A DNA stretch of 64,000 nucleotides, taken from contig OY829326.1 of assembly GCA_963691655.1 (NCBI GenBank), positions 90,327,235-90,391,234 on the forward strand. Direction: 5' to 3'. The position numbers were made by a program, and so were the translations under genes. The DNA comes from Toxonevra muliebris. Lineage: Eukaryota; Arthropoda; Insecta; Diptera; Pallopteridae. The notes under the pieces are model-generated. The model was given only the letters and a program-made list of their open reading frames with translations. It was not told the DNA's origin and searched no databases. This document shows positions 11,601 to 23,023 of this stretch, one piece after another. How positions within the stretch are numbered: the first letter of the stretch is position 1; each line of letters begins with the position of its first letter.

Positions 11601-13503
11601 TTGGCGTATATATATATAACTTTTCTCCTGGCTATATCAGATTCATTAAAATATTCATAATTTTAATTTCATTTATTTTTTTTTTAACAGAAAATCACTT
11701 TACACTTTAGCTTTAACATTAATGCATTTAGCATATATTTATCTCTTTTAAGCCATTTTTAAAATATTTATTTTTAACCCGTTTAGATGCACACATTTTC
11801 TAGTTACACGCACTTTAAACTTAAAGCCATACCTATTCAAACAATATTCAAGAAATCCGTTAGTAAAAACTACTGCCGCACGTCTAATCGAACAGAATCT
11901 GAGCTGCTGTAGCTGAAGACTGATTCGTTGTGCGGTTTTTAATTTCGCTCGAGGTTTCCCCAATTCTGCCCCACCAAAAGAAACATAGTAGTAGTGTATA
12001 AGTATGCCAGTATGAGTATGTTGCCTCCGACTTATCGTTCACATTTTTTTAGTTTTATTTCTTTATTATTTTTTATCATGCTCTTTACCTTACAGTCAAA
12101 CACATATACTCATTCACATACAAATGCATATAACTGTGTGTGCGTGTATGTGTGTCTACCCAATAAACACTACGGCGGACCTATGGAAAACTCAAAGATA
12201 TAAATTGAGATTAGACCAATTTTCCCAGTTGTCATCACATACAGATTTTAAGTTTAGTTATGTACTTATTAGCAGCTTACCTTAGCTACTGAAGATTAAT
12301 AGAAATTGATAACAGTTTCTGATTCATGCTTTATCTATAAAATATAATAAGTGAGAAATGAATGAAACTTGTTTGTGAACATACTGATGAGTTTTTCAAT
12401 ATTGAAATCAAAGCTAAACATTGATCATCATAATTAATATCACGTTGTCAGCAATATGGAATCAAGTATAAATGCTTATTGGGTTGAAAGAGTACGCATA
12501 CACCCATCAAAAAAAGCATAAATAAAAAAAAAATATATAAATAAATAAAAAACTTCGTTTTCACATTTTTCTGCTTTGATCTGCTTCTTCTATTTCTTGC
12601 TTTCCGCTTTACTGACATTTTGTCGTTGACGTTGTGACTTTTCATTTTGATTGTCATTATCAACATTTACGCCTTGGTAAACTCATTCTTCGCGTCTCAT
12701 CCGATACGATAGCAACTTGTTGAAGTTTTTTTTTTTTTTGTTTTGCATTAGTTAACTTTAAAAACTTTTGCTAGTCGATGGTTCACCGATGGTTAAGTTT
12801 CTAGATTCCTTAATACTTATAAATAAAATAATCATTTAATTATATCTCATCTGTTTAGAACTTCTAAAATGGTCCATTGTATACCATTTTGAAAAAAAAA
12901 AAATTATCTTTGGAGCGTCACAATTTTCTTGTTTAACAATTCCGTAGTTTGTCGTTCTCTAGGATGTTGATCTTCTCTACTATCTGCTCAATATATTTCA
13001 AGCTAATACTATCGTTTCTTCCACCTTTGGTTTACTATACCTACCCCACCCTCCCCCTTCTAAAAAATAAAGTTATTTTTACCTCAATTCTGTTTAACTC
13101 ATTTTGCTAACAATTTGATGAAGCACGGTCTTTGTTTACAATTTATCTACTCGCCACATTTGTACTGCCTCTCTATCTCTGGCTTTCATTGTCTCTCTGC
13201 CATTTAGTTACACTCTTTTTTGCTTGGCCATGATCGTTTTTAGCTCTGGCAGACCGTAAATACTGTATTGTTGATCAACTGAAAGGTAGAAAGTCCAAAG
13301 GGTCTATGTACTATGAGGGAGTTTTTTATAATTATAGAAACAATTTTACTTATTTGACACACCTAATAATAATTCAAAAGTTTAATATTAACATATTTTG
13401 TCAATTCTATATATGAGCGAAATTGAATTTAATTTGTGTTTTCTCGTTATATCACAGTTTGGCCCATTAGATTTTCAATCCATAAACCACTTTTTGTATT
13501 GGC
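8612..13503. other. Long AT-rich stretch without recognised gene
   Basis: Contains homopolymer runs, a (TA)n microsatellite near 9,195-9,215 and a short (GA)n at 9,904-9,917. Reading frames are short and low-complexity. I saw no acceptor-donor pair enclosing conserved peptide on either strand. Confidence 0.5.
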
Positions 13504-13541
13504 TAAAGGGTTTTTCAATAGCTATGCATCATCATTTTAAC

Positions 13542-14055
13542 ATGGAGCGCTACACCATTCAACAATGCATCTAAATTGTTAAAAATTATTATAAAAATAC
13601 GTGTTCTGTTCACAAAACTTTTCGCAAGCTACTAAATACTTACAACCGAAATGATCGTTGCTAAAAATGTGGCTAAAGACCCAAACCTTTCCATTCCTCG
13701 TCGTGCAAAAGAAGTTGGCGTTTCTCTGACCTGAACTTGGTCTCAATTGAATGACATGTACCTGGACAACATGTGGTTCCACCAAGTCGGCACAACGTGT
13801 CACACAGCGGGCGTTACATTGGAGTTGTTATAAGTTGTATACGTTCCCAGAACGCATTATTTTCAGAAGAGGTGGTGTGGAATTGCCACCAAGAATAGGC
13901 GATTTAACGCACTTCGACTTTTTTCTCTGGAGCTACGTTAAGTCGCTGGTTTCTGCCAAAAAAAAACCAACAAAATTGAAACCATCGGATGGAGTCCTGT
14001 AAACGAAGCCGCAGAGGTCATTTGAATATATCATTTTTAAAACATAATAGTTTCC
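13542..14055 (+). pseudogene. DUF4817-type transposase, internally deleted
   Basis: An ATG at 13,542 opens MERYTIQQCI, the start of the DUF4817 helix-turn-helix of insect IS630/mariner-like transposases. Further blocks in shifting frames are NVAKDPNLSIPRRAKEVGVS, a 'QVGTTCHTAGVTLELL' (FQQDGATCHTA-type) block and FDFFLWSYVKSL, near the C-terminus. Stop codons and frameshifts lie between them, and the segment between the HTH region and the second aspartate block is deleted. It cannot encode an active enzyme. The same family recurs at 35.3 kb and 58.3 kb. Confidence 0.7.
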
Positions 14056-14349
14056 GTCATATTCAGTGGCGGGTCCAGGGAGCAATCTCAGTTGGCCAAA
14101 TATATACAACGAGCGGTATATTTCTAGTAAACAGTAATTTTTTGAGAAGGCTCAAAAATAATTCAATTTTTCCAAAAAAGCCATCGATAATAATAATTTA
14201 ATATAAATATTGAAATGTTGTAATATATTTGAATCAATTCTAATTAGCCGACATGCTGGACATGCCTATAGGAGCACGATGCAACTGGTTATTAAATACA
14301 CTCGGGCTACATCAAATCCAGTTAATAGATGTCTTACTTTTAGAAAGTT

Positions 14350-14545
14350 TGGTAATGGTCTAGTTTTTGGGTTGAATTTTTCATTTTTTTTCCGTTTTTG
14401 ATCTGAATTCTGCTTTGATTGTAGAACAGAATTTTGTTTTGATTTTAGGTCTGAATTTAATTCTAAATTTGGTGTGAGTTTTAATTCGTGTTTGGTCTAA
14501 ATTTTGATTTGCTTTTGGTCTGTATTTGAGAGCCTCCTGGTCTTA
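14350..14545. repeat. Array of GGTCTGAATTTT-like units
   Basis: Roughly 12-bp degenerate units (GGTCTGAATT, GGTGTGAGTTTT, GGTCTAAATTTT). Same orientation as the larger array at 16,240-16,930. Confidence 0.65.
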
Positions 14546-15089
14546 GTCTAACATGCAAAAAAAAATTGTGCTCAGACAAACGCACAGTGGTTCCAAATGT
14601 ATGGGAGAGAGCAACAAAAATAGTTATAATAGAGATATCGATCTGAAATTTTAAGAATAAGTTTTTGGTAAGGTAAATATAGTTTTGTGTAAAAATGGGT
14701 ATAGTCACAGCCCTCAAAAGTTCACTTTTGTTATTAAAAAAACTTCAAAAATAGAGGCAATTGCTACATAAATGTTGTGATTTTTTTCAAACTTCAAAAA
14801 TTTTATTTTCTTCAAAAATGGGCGTGGTCTCATCCCCCTTTCCAAGAGCTAAGTCACCTTTTTAAAATTTTACAGAAAACGAAAAAAATTTTCCAACATA
14901 TTTTAATGCAACGGGTGAAATTTGATCCATTTTTTGACCACCAGATTTTAAAAATGTGCATGCGTGAAAACGCACTGATTAAACAACCAACAATATAAAA
15001 AAAAAAATTATTATTGTATTTTGTTGTTCTTTCAGAAAATTGTATTAAAACTAACAAGTAAGCATTATAGTCCAAGAGCTCGTGACAAA

Positions 15090-15480
15090 AAAAGTCTCTG
15101 ACTTTCTAAAGGCTAGTTTTGTAATATGTTGTTATACTAGTGAAATACATCAACATACTCTGGTCAGTCAGGTTTTGGTTAGAACAGGTGGCACAGGTGA
15201 GCTTTCAAACAATTCGAAAATACGAGGTAAGTGCAACGGTTTTCTAAAGGCTGAAACTTTATATACAGGTTATGTATTCAATAAAAAACATAATTCCGGG
15301 AGTCAGTCAGATTTTCGTTAGAACGGGGCCCGTCAGTCAGGCTCCAAGTTTGTATGAAAAAAAAATTGTTTGCAACGGTTTTCTAAAATCTGAAAAAAAA
15401 ATTATAAGTAGTTTATCAATAATAAAACATGAAAAAGTTAGTCAGTCAACTTTTTGGTAGAACAACGCTCGTCAGTCACG
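15090..15480. repeat. 139-bp unit repeated three times
   Basis: GTCAGTCAG starts at 15,163, 15,302 and 15,441, a spacing of 139 bases each time. GTTAGAACRGG follows each, and GCAACGGTTTTCTAAA appears at 15,233 and 15,374. Units are diverged. Confidence 0.65.
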
Positions 15481-16239
15481 GCATATAAGTCCAGTCGGTA
15501 GAGTAAAAAATGCACCAAAAGTTCATAAAAAATCTTATCTAAGATTCAGTAATTGTTAGTCGGGGTATGATACAAAAAACACCCTTTGGTGAAAAAGCCA
15601 TTTTTTTTACTAATAACTGGTTAACCGTTGGAGATATCAAAAAAGTGTTCACAAAAAAAAAAAAAAAAAAGATTGAGTAATTTCCTAAAAAAAGGTATTG
15701 GCTATTTTTTTCGGATACCATATGTCATAGTTTTCGAGATATTCAATCTTTAAGAAATCGCAAATTTTGTGAAAATTTGTTTAAACTTAGAATGTGGGCT
15801 GTTGTTTAGAAAAAAAAATGACGGGGGGATTCGAGGGGGATAGTTGATAAAAATCCAAGTGAAATTAAAATTAAATTACAAAAAATACAGAAAAAAGTAT
15901 TTACTTCGTAAAAACTATTATTTTGTAAAAACCACACCACAAGTTATAGGAATTTTACCACTTGAAAATAAAGTTAATACCTCTTTTTCCAACTTCCATT
16001 GTGTTTAATGGGATTTGAAGCATTTTTCAAATAGATTTTTATTGCCAAATATTAAGTACACTTTCACACTTTTTCCAATACAAAAATAAGTTCATTGATG
16101 CTTGCACTTCTGATGCTTCTATTTAAGAGGCTAAAAAAATATTTACAGTTGAGAAGTTTAGCAATAGTAGAGATTGTGCAGTTGCTCATAATTCCAAAAT
16201 ATGACGTTTGAATTTTTTATTTTTGTCGTATAACAGCAA

Positions 16240-16930
16240 CCACAGTGCAGCGTTTACTCAGCGTTTGATCATACTTCTGGTTAAGTTTTGGTTTGCTTTT
16301 AATTTGCATTTGACGTTCTTTTAGCCTCACTTTTAATATATTTCTTAGTTCGAGTTGTGGTCGATATTTGGCCTGAATTGGCTTGATATTGATACGAGTG
16401 TTGGTGTGAATTTCGGTCCGAAACCGGTCTGAATTTTGTTTTAAATTTCGGTCTGAATTAGGCTGGCATTTTCGTTCAGTTTTTATTTAATTTGTTGTCT
16501 GAAGTTTTTCCTGCTTTTGGTCTGTATTTGAGTTAAAATTTTTTGGTGTGAATATTTATCAGATATTTCCACTGGTTCTTGGTCTGAATTTTGGTTGGCT
16601 TTCTTTTGGTATATGGCGTCCTTTTGGCCTAAAGTTTTGTCTAACTATTAGGCTGAGTTGTGGTCTAAATTTTGGTTTAATTTTTGGTCTAAATTTTAAA
16701 CTGATTTTGGTTTGGATTCGGTCTAAAAAAATGGTTTTTAGACTTTCGATCTGAATTTGGTCTTTTTCTTGGTTTGAACTTCGATCTGAAAAAAAGTATT
16801 TGAATTTCAGCTTGAAATTTGGTATAAATTTCTATCCTATTTTAGTTTGAATCTTGGTGTCAGTTTTGTTCCAGTTATCTTTTAATTTTTGATCTGTATT
16901 TTTTAGTGTGCGTTTTAGTCGATATTGAGT
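16240..16930. repeat. Long array of GGTCTGAATTTT-like units
   Basis: Dozens of degenerate 12-bp units such as GGTCTGAATTTT, GGTCTAAATTTT and GGTTTGAATT fill about 0.7 kb. One open frame across it (16,548-16,754) is a by-product of the repeat, not a gene. Confidence 0.7.
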
Positions 16931-17035
16931 CTGATATTTATCCTTAGAATCCTAGAAACGCCACTAGTCATATCTCACACACAACTCATTTTATTCAATT
17001 TTAAAGTATATACACTCTTAATGAAAAACCCTTTA

Positions 17036-20000
17036 TTTTCTATGTATTAGTTCGATACTTCATTTATTTAACATCTTAAAGAAGAGGTTACGAGGGGCGA
17101 CTCATTTTTTAATAAGCAACTATTTTCTCAGATTGCGCTAATTTCTTATATAATAAAATAATAGTGTCATACGGTAAAAGTTCCCACAAACCTGGTATCG
17201 ATCAAAAATATTTGAAGTGAATTTAAAATAAATCCAATATTTTAAGAACGTTTTGGAAAAAGTTTTCATGCCAAAAATTCTCTAGATATAGCAGAAAATT
17301 TAATTTAAAGTCCAAAGTAATAAATCAGGTTGGGTTGCTAAAAAGGAAACTTTATCCCATAAAATGTTTCAAAGCTAGTTTTAGTAATTATTTTGTATCC
17401 TTTTGTTACGAAAATGTCACATTATATTCGGTATCCAATATTATCCGGCTCTAGCAAATTTTCGATAATACGAAAATAACAAAACATTAGCAAAAGAAAC
17501 GTTCATATAAGTGTGGGAAAACCCGATCAAAAACCAATTATTGCAGTTATCATTCACATCGTTTCCATGGATAGTTCCACTCTCACTTGCACAGTTAATA
17601 GTCCCAAGTTAATAATGGCCGGCATTACTAATTTTAGTCGATTTAATATTTGTTTCTTAATTTAGCTCCAAAATGTAGTAAAATGAATTGAACTATTAAA
17701 ACTTATGACCTTTGGCAAAAAAAAAATTAATTTACATAAAGCTTGTTCTAAGTAATGTTTAACACAATTGAATGCCCTTGTTTGGCATTGAATTTTTTAA
17801 TATTTACGACAAAAAGTTCAAAAATCTCCACGTTTTCTACATGATAACTCGGAAAGCAAATAAATTACAGGCAGAGCTTGTTACATCTTAATTAAATTAA
17901 ATCTTAAATCGTTTACATTTTTTCATTCTATAGTGGTTAAAGTTTTACTAAAAATTATTTTCCAATTATCTCCAAAACTTTACGTGATAGCGAAAAAAAA
18001 ATTGATGACAACATTAAGATAAGCACAATTATAAACAAACTGTTGTTGTTATTAGTTATGTGCATATACTTTATGCAAGTAGCTCCTACTGGAAAAATTT
18101 TAAAGTTTTTTGAGTTTGAACTTGTTGTGTGTTTTCCACCAAATTTTTTGCAATGAACTGAGTAAATTTTCAGTAATACTTATGACTTTAGGAGGAGCGC
18201 GAGAGGAAAGATCTGCTGATTCTTTCCCCGCTGCGTAGGGTTACCGTCTAGGTAAGCGCCTCTGGTAACCCTATTTAATTTTGGAAATATTTCTATTGGA
18301 AGACAACAAATTTATATTTTGTAATCCAGTTTAAATCTTAAAGGCAGAATTTCGAGTAACTCCAATGATAGTCATTTAACTCGAGTTTTCTATTTTTAAA
18401 GAAGTTATAGTAGTTTCTCATGGATCTTGTCCCATCACTATTGAACGAAAAAAATTAGATCAGAAAAACGATTTAAAAGATGGATGATTCAACTTTATAT
18501 GTAATGTGGAATCTTGATCAAAAAATTTCTGTCATTTTCATATGTGGTCAATCAACCGATATTTTTCCTTGGGAAAGGCAACTTTAGTTCATAGGTTTCA
18601 CACAATTCTAAATTATTTAAGAAAAAAAGTTTCGTATATAAAAATGGAGACTCAAGTTAATGAGTTTTTGTTGTAGTTTTGTGATGCTTTTCACACGATT
18701 TCTATGAAAATTAAAATAATTCCGTAGGATGGAGAACCTAATCGAATTTGAAAATCTATTATTTGTAAGCTTTGATTTATCCAAGAGTGAACAACAACAA
18801 AAATATTTTCATACAAAAGTCGATTTTTAGAGGATTTCCAAAACTATCCAGCTCACGAACGTTAATCACTTGAGCCGAAATATTTTAGGAGCTATCCATA
18901 AAATAAACAAACGTTCATTTTCAGAGGGGTACAGTAAAAACTTCTTTTCGTGAGACATCTTAATGTAAATAACAAAATGAAATTGTGAATAACCCTTAAG
19001 CATAGTATGATGCGGCAATGATATAAAAAAGTATGGCTAGCTGTAACTTATGCAATGACAAATGTGGTACCCACTTAACCAGAAGAAATAGAACACCGAA
19101 AAACAGAAAGAGAATATCGAACAAGTACATTCTGTTACACTTATGGATGATTACAACTCAGATATGAACAAATGCCAATACATACATACACACACACATA
19201 CCCTTAGAGAGTATTGTAAACAAATTCCAAGTATTTGTGATGAGACAAAAACTGAACTAGTGAATTAAAAACCATTTCTTCTCATCAAAACGAGATTTCT
19301 AAACACTCGCACCCGTGTTAAAACCTGAAAATGAATGAAACGGAAATGATGCAAAGCGGAAATGCGATGATATACATAGCTATACCAGTAGCCATTACAA
19401 AAATGGAACAACAAGAAAAATAAGTAAGTAAGTGAGTAAGAGAAAAAACTGTGAATGTGCGCTCATTTGTAAAGCGTTTGAGGTATGTGGGAGGAGGTAC
19501 GAGCAAATGCTAATTGCTGCCAATTCTACAAGTATGAAAACTCAGTTCAAAACTGTACACAAATGAAAAATGACAGAAGGCAAAGGGAGCTGCAAGAGTG
19601 CGCATTCCAGGAGTAACATCAACGCAAAGGTAAAGTTACATAGAGAACACAGTTTAGGTTTAGGTTTGTACTTTTAACCAATAATATCTTATTTTGTGGT
19701 TTGAGTTTGCGGTGAAGAAGTAAAATAGTAGTTATGTATATAGTCAATATGACTTATTTAACTTTTAGAAAAAGGACATGGTAAAAGTAAAATTTAAATT
19801 AATGTTGAATTATGATATTTTACAAAAATTCATAGCTATTGAAATTGAATACTTTTGAAATATACCTATATTCTTTTAGGAAAGCCCAATTTCATTTTTA
19901 CTCCATTGATCCAATTAGAGTAATTAAGAAAATGGGGAGGGCAATTCTATCTCTTGGAAAATTATGAAAAATATAAGCGGCGATAAATTAAGTGGGCGTA

Positions 20001-20589
20001 CTCATATGCGAATTCTATTTCGATAAAGTAGCCTAAACTAAAGCTTACTATGAGCAAGTATATTTCCACAGTCATATCTTGAAAATTTTCACTGTATCTT
20101 AGTCGCTAAAGATTTTCAAATGTGCATAAAAAAATTATTCTTACTTACTCTAAAGTTTTTAACAAAAAATTTAAGAAAATATGTTTTGAGCAATAAATTA
20201 TTACAAGTATTTTAGTAAACTTACCCAATTCCGAATCATTTTTCTTTTTTACGCGTAGGCATATGGTGCACGATTTTATACACTAGAAAGAAAATTAAAA
20301 TAAATTAATCATTTAATTTTCACAACTGGAAACTCTTAAGAAAATAATTGTCTAGTGTATATCATTTTGGTGGTTTCCCTAAAGCTTCAAAATACGCAAC
20401 TGAAGGCGATGTTAGCTTAAGTTTGGGTGGTTAGGATTCCACATATTGAAGTATGTGTTATTTTTAGTATATACACATAAAATTGAGTCCATTTCGTTTG
20501 ACCTAAAAACTTAATAAGTTTACTACGGAAAATTATTTCAGCAGGGTTACTCTGTAGTTCGATTCGAAAGGCAGTTCTATTCGAATGCC
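17036..20589. other. AT-rich stretch, no gene recognised
   Basis: Holds a perfect 10-bp inverted repeat at 18,236-18,273 and a short (CA)n near 19,190-19,205. Nothing else structured was seen. Confidence 0.45.
18236..18273. repeat. Small hairpin TAGGGTTACC
   Basis: TAGGGTTACC (18,236-18,245) and GGTAACCCTA (18,264-18,273) are perfect inverted arms around an 18-base loop. It may be fused transposon ends; it is not followed by a U-tract that would suggest a terminator. Confidence 0.4.
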
Positions 20590-20960
20590 AAATTCAATGC
20601 CGAAAGGCACAAAATTTAATGCAGAACTTCTACCTGGAAGGCTTGGATCCGTCGGTGTAGATGGTTTATCAGATTTCTTATGGTACTTACCGCACTTCCA
20701 GCCGTCCCTAATAGGAAAGAAGACGTCGAATAACTTTTTAAGGTTGACTTTGACAGTAGGTAGTCTGCAATTTTAGTAATTTCGTAGCGTATTGAGCTAA
20801 GGGTTTATTATAATCGTAGGTCTTACTTTTACAGCACTTAGTATCTCTAAGGGCTATTTGATGCTCCACTGTGTTCATCCATTGTATGAGTTTAGGTTTC
20901 AGATCCCACCTTTTAAACCACATTAACCAAAGAGATAGCCTTGGCTATTTAGACGCGGAA
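20590..20960 (-). pseudogene. LINE remnant with RNase H start (I/R1 type)
   Basis: On the minus strand, RLSLWLMWFKRWDLKPKLIQ followed by WMNTV (about 20,950-20,860) matches the 'GLKPK-x-x-WLYTA' region after the reverse transcriptase of I/R1-group elements. About 200 bases on, TIYTDGSKPS gives the first catalytic aspartate motif of RNase H (near 20,670). Stops interrupt both. The downstream part is frameshifted. Confidence 0.55.
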
Positions 20961-21056
20961 AGTTGAAAGCTGTTACCTTGATCTTTGTAGTTAGATTTTT
21001 ATTTCAGTTTTTATGTTTTGCTCGCGTTTACTTCTAACTTGTAGCACAGCTACTTA

Positions 21057-21854
21057 GGGCCAGTTTTTCAGTGCGAGTTTAACTCAGTTTCTAGTTAAAA
21101 CTAAGTTTAAACTCAGCATCTAGTTTTTAAGTCAATTCTGATTGAAGTTTAAACTCAGTTTAAATGTCCAATATTGGACGTTTAAACTTAAAAGTGTCTG
21201 TGAATCTAAAAAAAGAAGCAAAATGAATTTTTCTGGTGAAGAGAACGTGAGTGATGCTGAAATGTACGAAATCTTAAACATTACAGTTTTAAGAAGACTT
21301 CGAACAATAAAATCGTGGCCAAACCATTTTCATATATTTGGGGAGAAAGGTTTTTATGAACGATTCCGTCTTACAAAGTCTTCTGCGCATAGCGTCCTGC
21401 AGCTTATTGGTCCGCATATAAGGAATCGAATAAATTGGTGTGATATTGCATGTGCAAAAGAGTGTTCCATGTTTTCGACTTTTCTTCCACACTTGCCCTT
21501 TTCGTTTGCTTGCACTCTATTATTTTGTGCTTCTCTACAACTTCTAGTAGGAAAGAAATCTCCGCAGAGCTAAAATTGAAACTGCTTTTAATATTTTTTT
21601 CTTTGAAATCCATTTTTTAATTTTAGATTTAAATTTTTTTCTGTCGACAAAAAAATGATCATCTGTTAGAATAATCAAAAATATCGATAATTATTTGATA
21701 TTTCTCGGTGTTGCTATACACAAAAAACAATTACTGAGTTGAAATTAAACTCACACTGAAAAACTGATTCTATAGTTAAACGTAGATCAGAGTTAAGCGA
21801 CGTTTAAGCAAACTTAGTTTAAACCGAGTTTAAGCTCGCATTAAAAACTGGCCC
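21057..21854. mobile_element. PIF/Harbinger element, 798 bp
   Basis: Ends are GGGCCAGTTTTTCAGTGCGAG and, inward from the right, GGGCCAGTTTTTAATGCGAG. TTA stands outside both (21,054-21,056; 21,855-21,857), the 3-bp duplication typical of PIF/Harbinger. Subterminal regions on both sides are rich in AGTTTAAACT-like palindromes. The interior encodes only the N-terminus of a Harbinger transposase. Confidence 0.8.
21223..21573 (+). pseudogene. Truncated Harbinger (HARBI1-like) transposase
   Basis: The ATG at 21,223 (MNFSGEENVSDAEM) opens 116 codons, the longest intact frame in the first 35 kb. GFYERFRLTKSSAHSVLQLI then GPHIRNR (residues about 45-72) matches the N-terminal region of HARBI1-type transposases. 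After that the frame runs into sequence that does not fit the family, and the DDE nuclease domain is absent, so the element is an internal-deletion derivative. A start 81 bases further up in frame (21,142) also exists but lies in the palindromic subterminal repeat. Confidence 0.6.
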
Positions 21855-21984
21855 TTAGTAAGCCCAGAGTTCACTGAGCACGTTGGAAAAGAGCCCCTAC
21901 TTCGTCCGCGTAAGCCACTTTAACTATATCCTTATTTAGCCGAATTAATATGTAGTTTATGATAATCACTCATAATAGAAGAGA

Positions 21985-22552
21985 CAATCTTCTTTAAAAA
22001 TCATGGGATTGCAAATCCAAAATCATGACAGCTTTGAAGTCACTTGGAGTTACTTGAATACCCTTGGAGCCACTTGAAGTCACATGCAGTCACTTGGAGT
22101 CAATTGGAATTTGAAGTGGATTTAAGTCACTTAAAGTCACTTGAAGTCTTTTGGAATAACAAGATTCAAATTATATCTTCTCTCATAAATGGGTACTCAA
22201 TAAATACTCAGGTCTCTCAAACTGTTTCTCTCATAAATACACAAGTTTTGAAGTATTTGCAGATACAATTTGAATTCTGTTATATTTAATGGCTAGGACT
22301 ATTCACGATATGGTGAAAATTATCTTATACGAATCTAATAAGTTATTGTGTATAAGCAATCTTAGACAATTGCTTTGATTAAATGTATCAACAACTTCGA
22401 TTGACTTCAAATTCCAATTGCCAAGTGGCTTCAAGGGTATTCAAATGACTCCAAGTGACTTTAAGGGGCTCCTAGTGACTCCAAATGACTTCAAAGCAGT
22501 CATGATTTTGGAGTCATAATATTTGCATTCCCATGATTTCAAAAAAATATTG
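21985..22552. repeat. Foldback element with CACTTGGAGT units
   Basis: The left arm (about 21,998-22,165) contains repeated CACTTGRAGT and starts AAATCATGGG; the right arm (about 22,395-22,552) is its inverse, with ACTCCAAGTGACTT and ending CCCATGATTT. Between is about 230 bp unique DNA. Confidence 0.65.
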
Positions 22553-22736
22553 AATTCCCTTGACTCCAAAAAAGATTTTTCTAAATGAATAACAAATCGG
22601 TGGCACACTCCAAAAAAGACTTCTTATCGCATTTTTTTTTTTCTGCAGTCAAATATATTATTCAATAACTGCAAACAAAAATTATTATTCATTTGTTTCT
22701 TATACCTTCAATTGATTGCATTCTTTTACAGCTTTG
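22487..22736 (+). repeat. Dispersed repeat, ~90% like copy at 56.4 kb by eye
   Basis: Shares long identical stretches with 56,447-56,685: AGCAGTCATGATTTTGGAGT, TTTTCTAAATGAATAAC, CAAATATATTATTCAATAAC and TCAATTGATTGCA ending CTTTTACAGCTTTG. It overlaps the right arm of the foldback element. The percentage is a visual impression. Confidence 0.7.
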
Positions 22737-22840
22737 TTATTGACTAATAATCCAATTTAATCGATATCTACATATAAACATTTTAAGTAGTCGGTACTAA
22801 AAGGGCTAAGCTAACGATGGGTTACTAAGGTAATACTTAC

Positions 22841-23023
22841 ATCATGTATATGTCGTATAACGTCAGTACGCGATATATTATCCAATGTCAAACCATTAAC
22901 CTCGAGTATCTCATCGCCCACTTCCAAATTGGCACGCTCGGAAGGTGAGCCATATAATTTGACTTTGCCATCAACATTTTCAACTAATATAATGACGTAA
23001 CCTGATAACTCGACGACTTGTTG
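22841..23023 (-). CDS. Internal exon encoding a PDZ domain core
   Basis: A pyrimidine-rich tract ending in TTGCAG precedes the exon (acceptor AG at 23,025-23,024) and GAT|GTAAGT ends it (donor at 22,840). Both ends are phase 0, giving 61 codons. The peptide has PDZ hallmarks: a beta-strand pair (YVIILVENVDGKVKLYG), then SPSERANLEVGDEILEVNG, the conserved 'G-D-x-I-L-x-V-N-G' turn, then TDVIRHIHD of the peptide-groove helix. The canonical GLGF loop is replaced by a divergent SGYVI stretch. The final beta strand is missing, so it should be on the next exon (below 22,841 or outside the window). PDZ domains bind C-terminal peptides and usually scaffold signalling or junction proteins. It is the most conserved-looking coding segment of the window. 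I do not recognise the family; Rho-GAP/GEF-type or scaffold proteins are possible hosts. Confidence 0.85.

Larger units (their letters stand above)
14064..16966. mobile_element. Non-autonomous hAT element, 2,903 bp
   Basis: Left end CAGTGGCGGGTCCAGGG; right end inward TAGTGGCGTTTCTAGG. Flanks GTCATATT (14,056-14,063) and GTCATATC (16,967-16,974) are an 8-bp duplication with one change. The interior has arrays of a 12-bp GGTCTGAATTTT-like unit at both sides and a 139-bp triplication in the middle. No transposase was recognised. Confidence 0.8.
13506..17033. mobile_element. IS630/mariner-like relic split by a hAT element
   Basis: Outer ends AAGGGTTTTTCAATA and, inward from the right, AAGGGTTTTTCATTA, each next to TA (13,504-13,505 and 17,034-17,035). 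After removing the nested hAT (14,064-16,966 plus its duplication) only about 0.6 kb remains, carrying an internally deleted transposase. Confidence 0.65.

Noticed and set aside
14777..15075. Overlapping frames of 73 codons on both strands
   Set aside because: Inside the hAT element, Lys/Phe-rich low complexity.
16548..16754. Gly/Leu/Phe-rich frame resembling repeats of a membrane protein
   Set aside because: It is a translation of the 12-bp GGTCTGAATTTT array.
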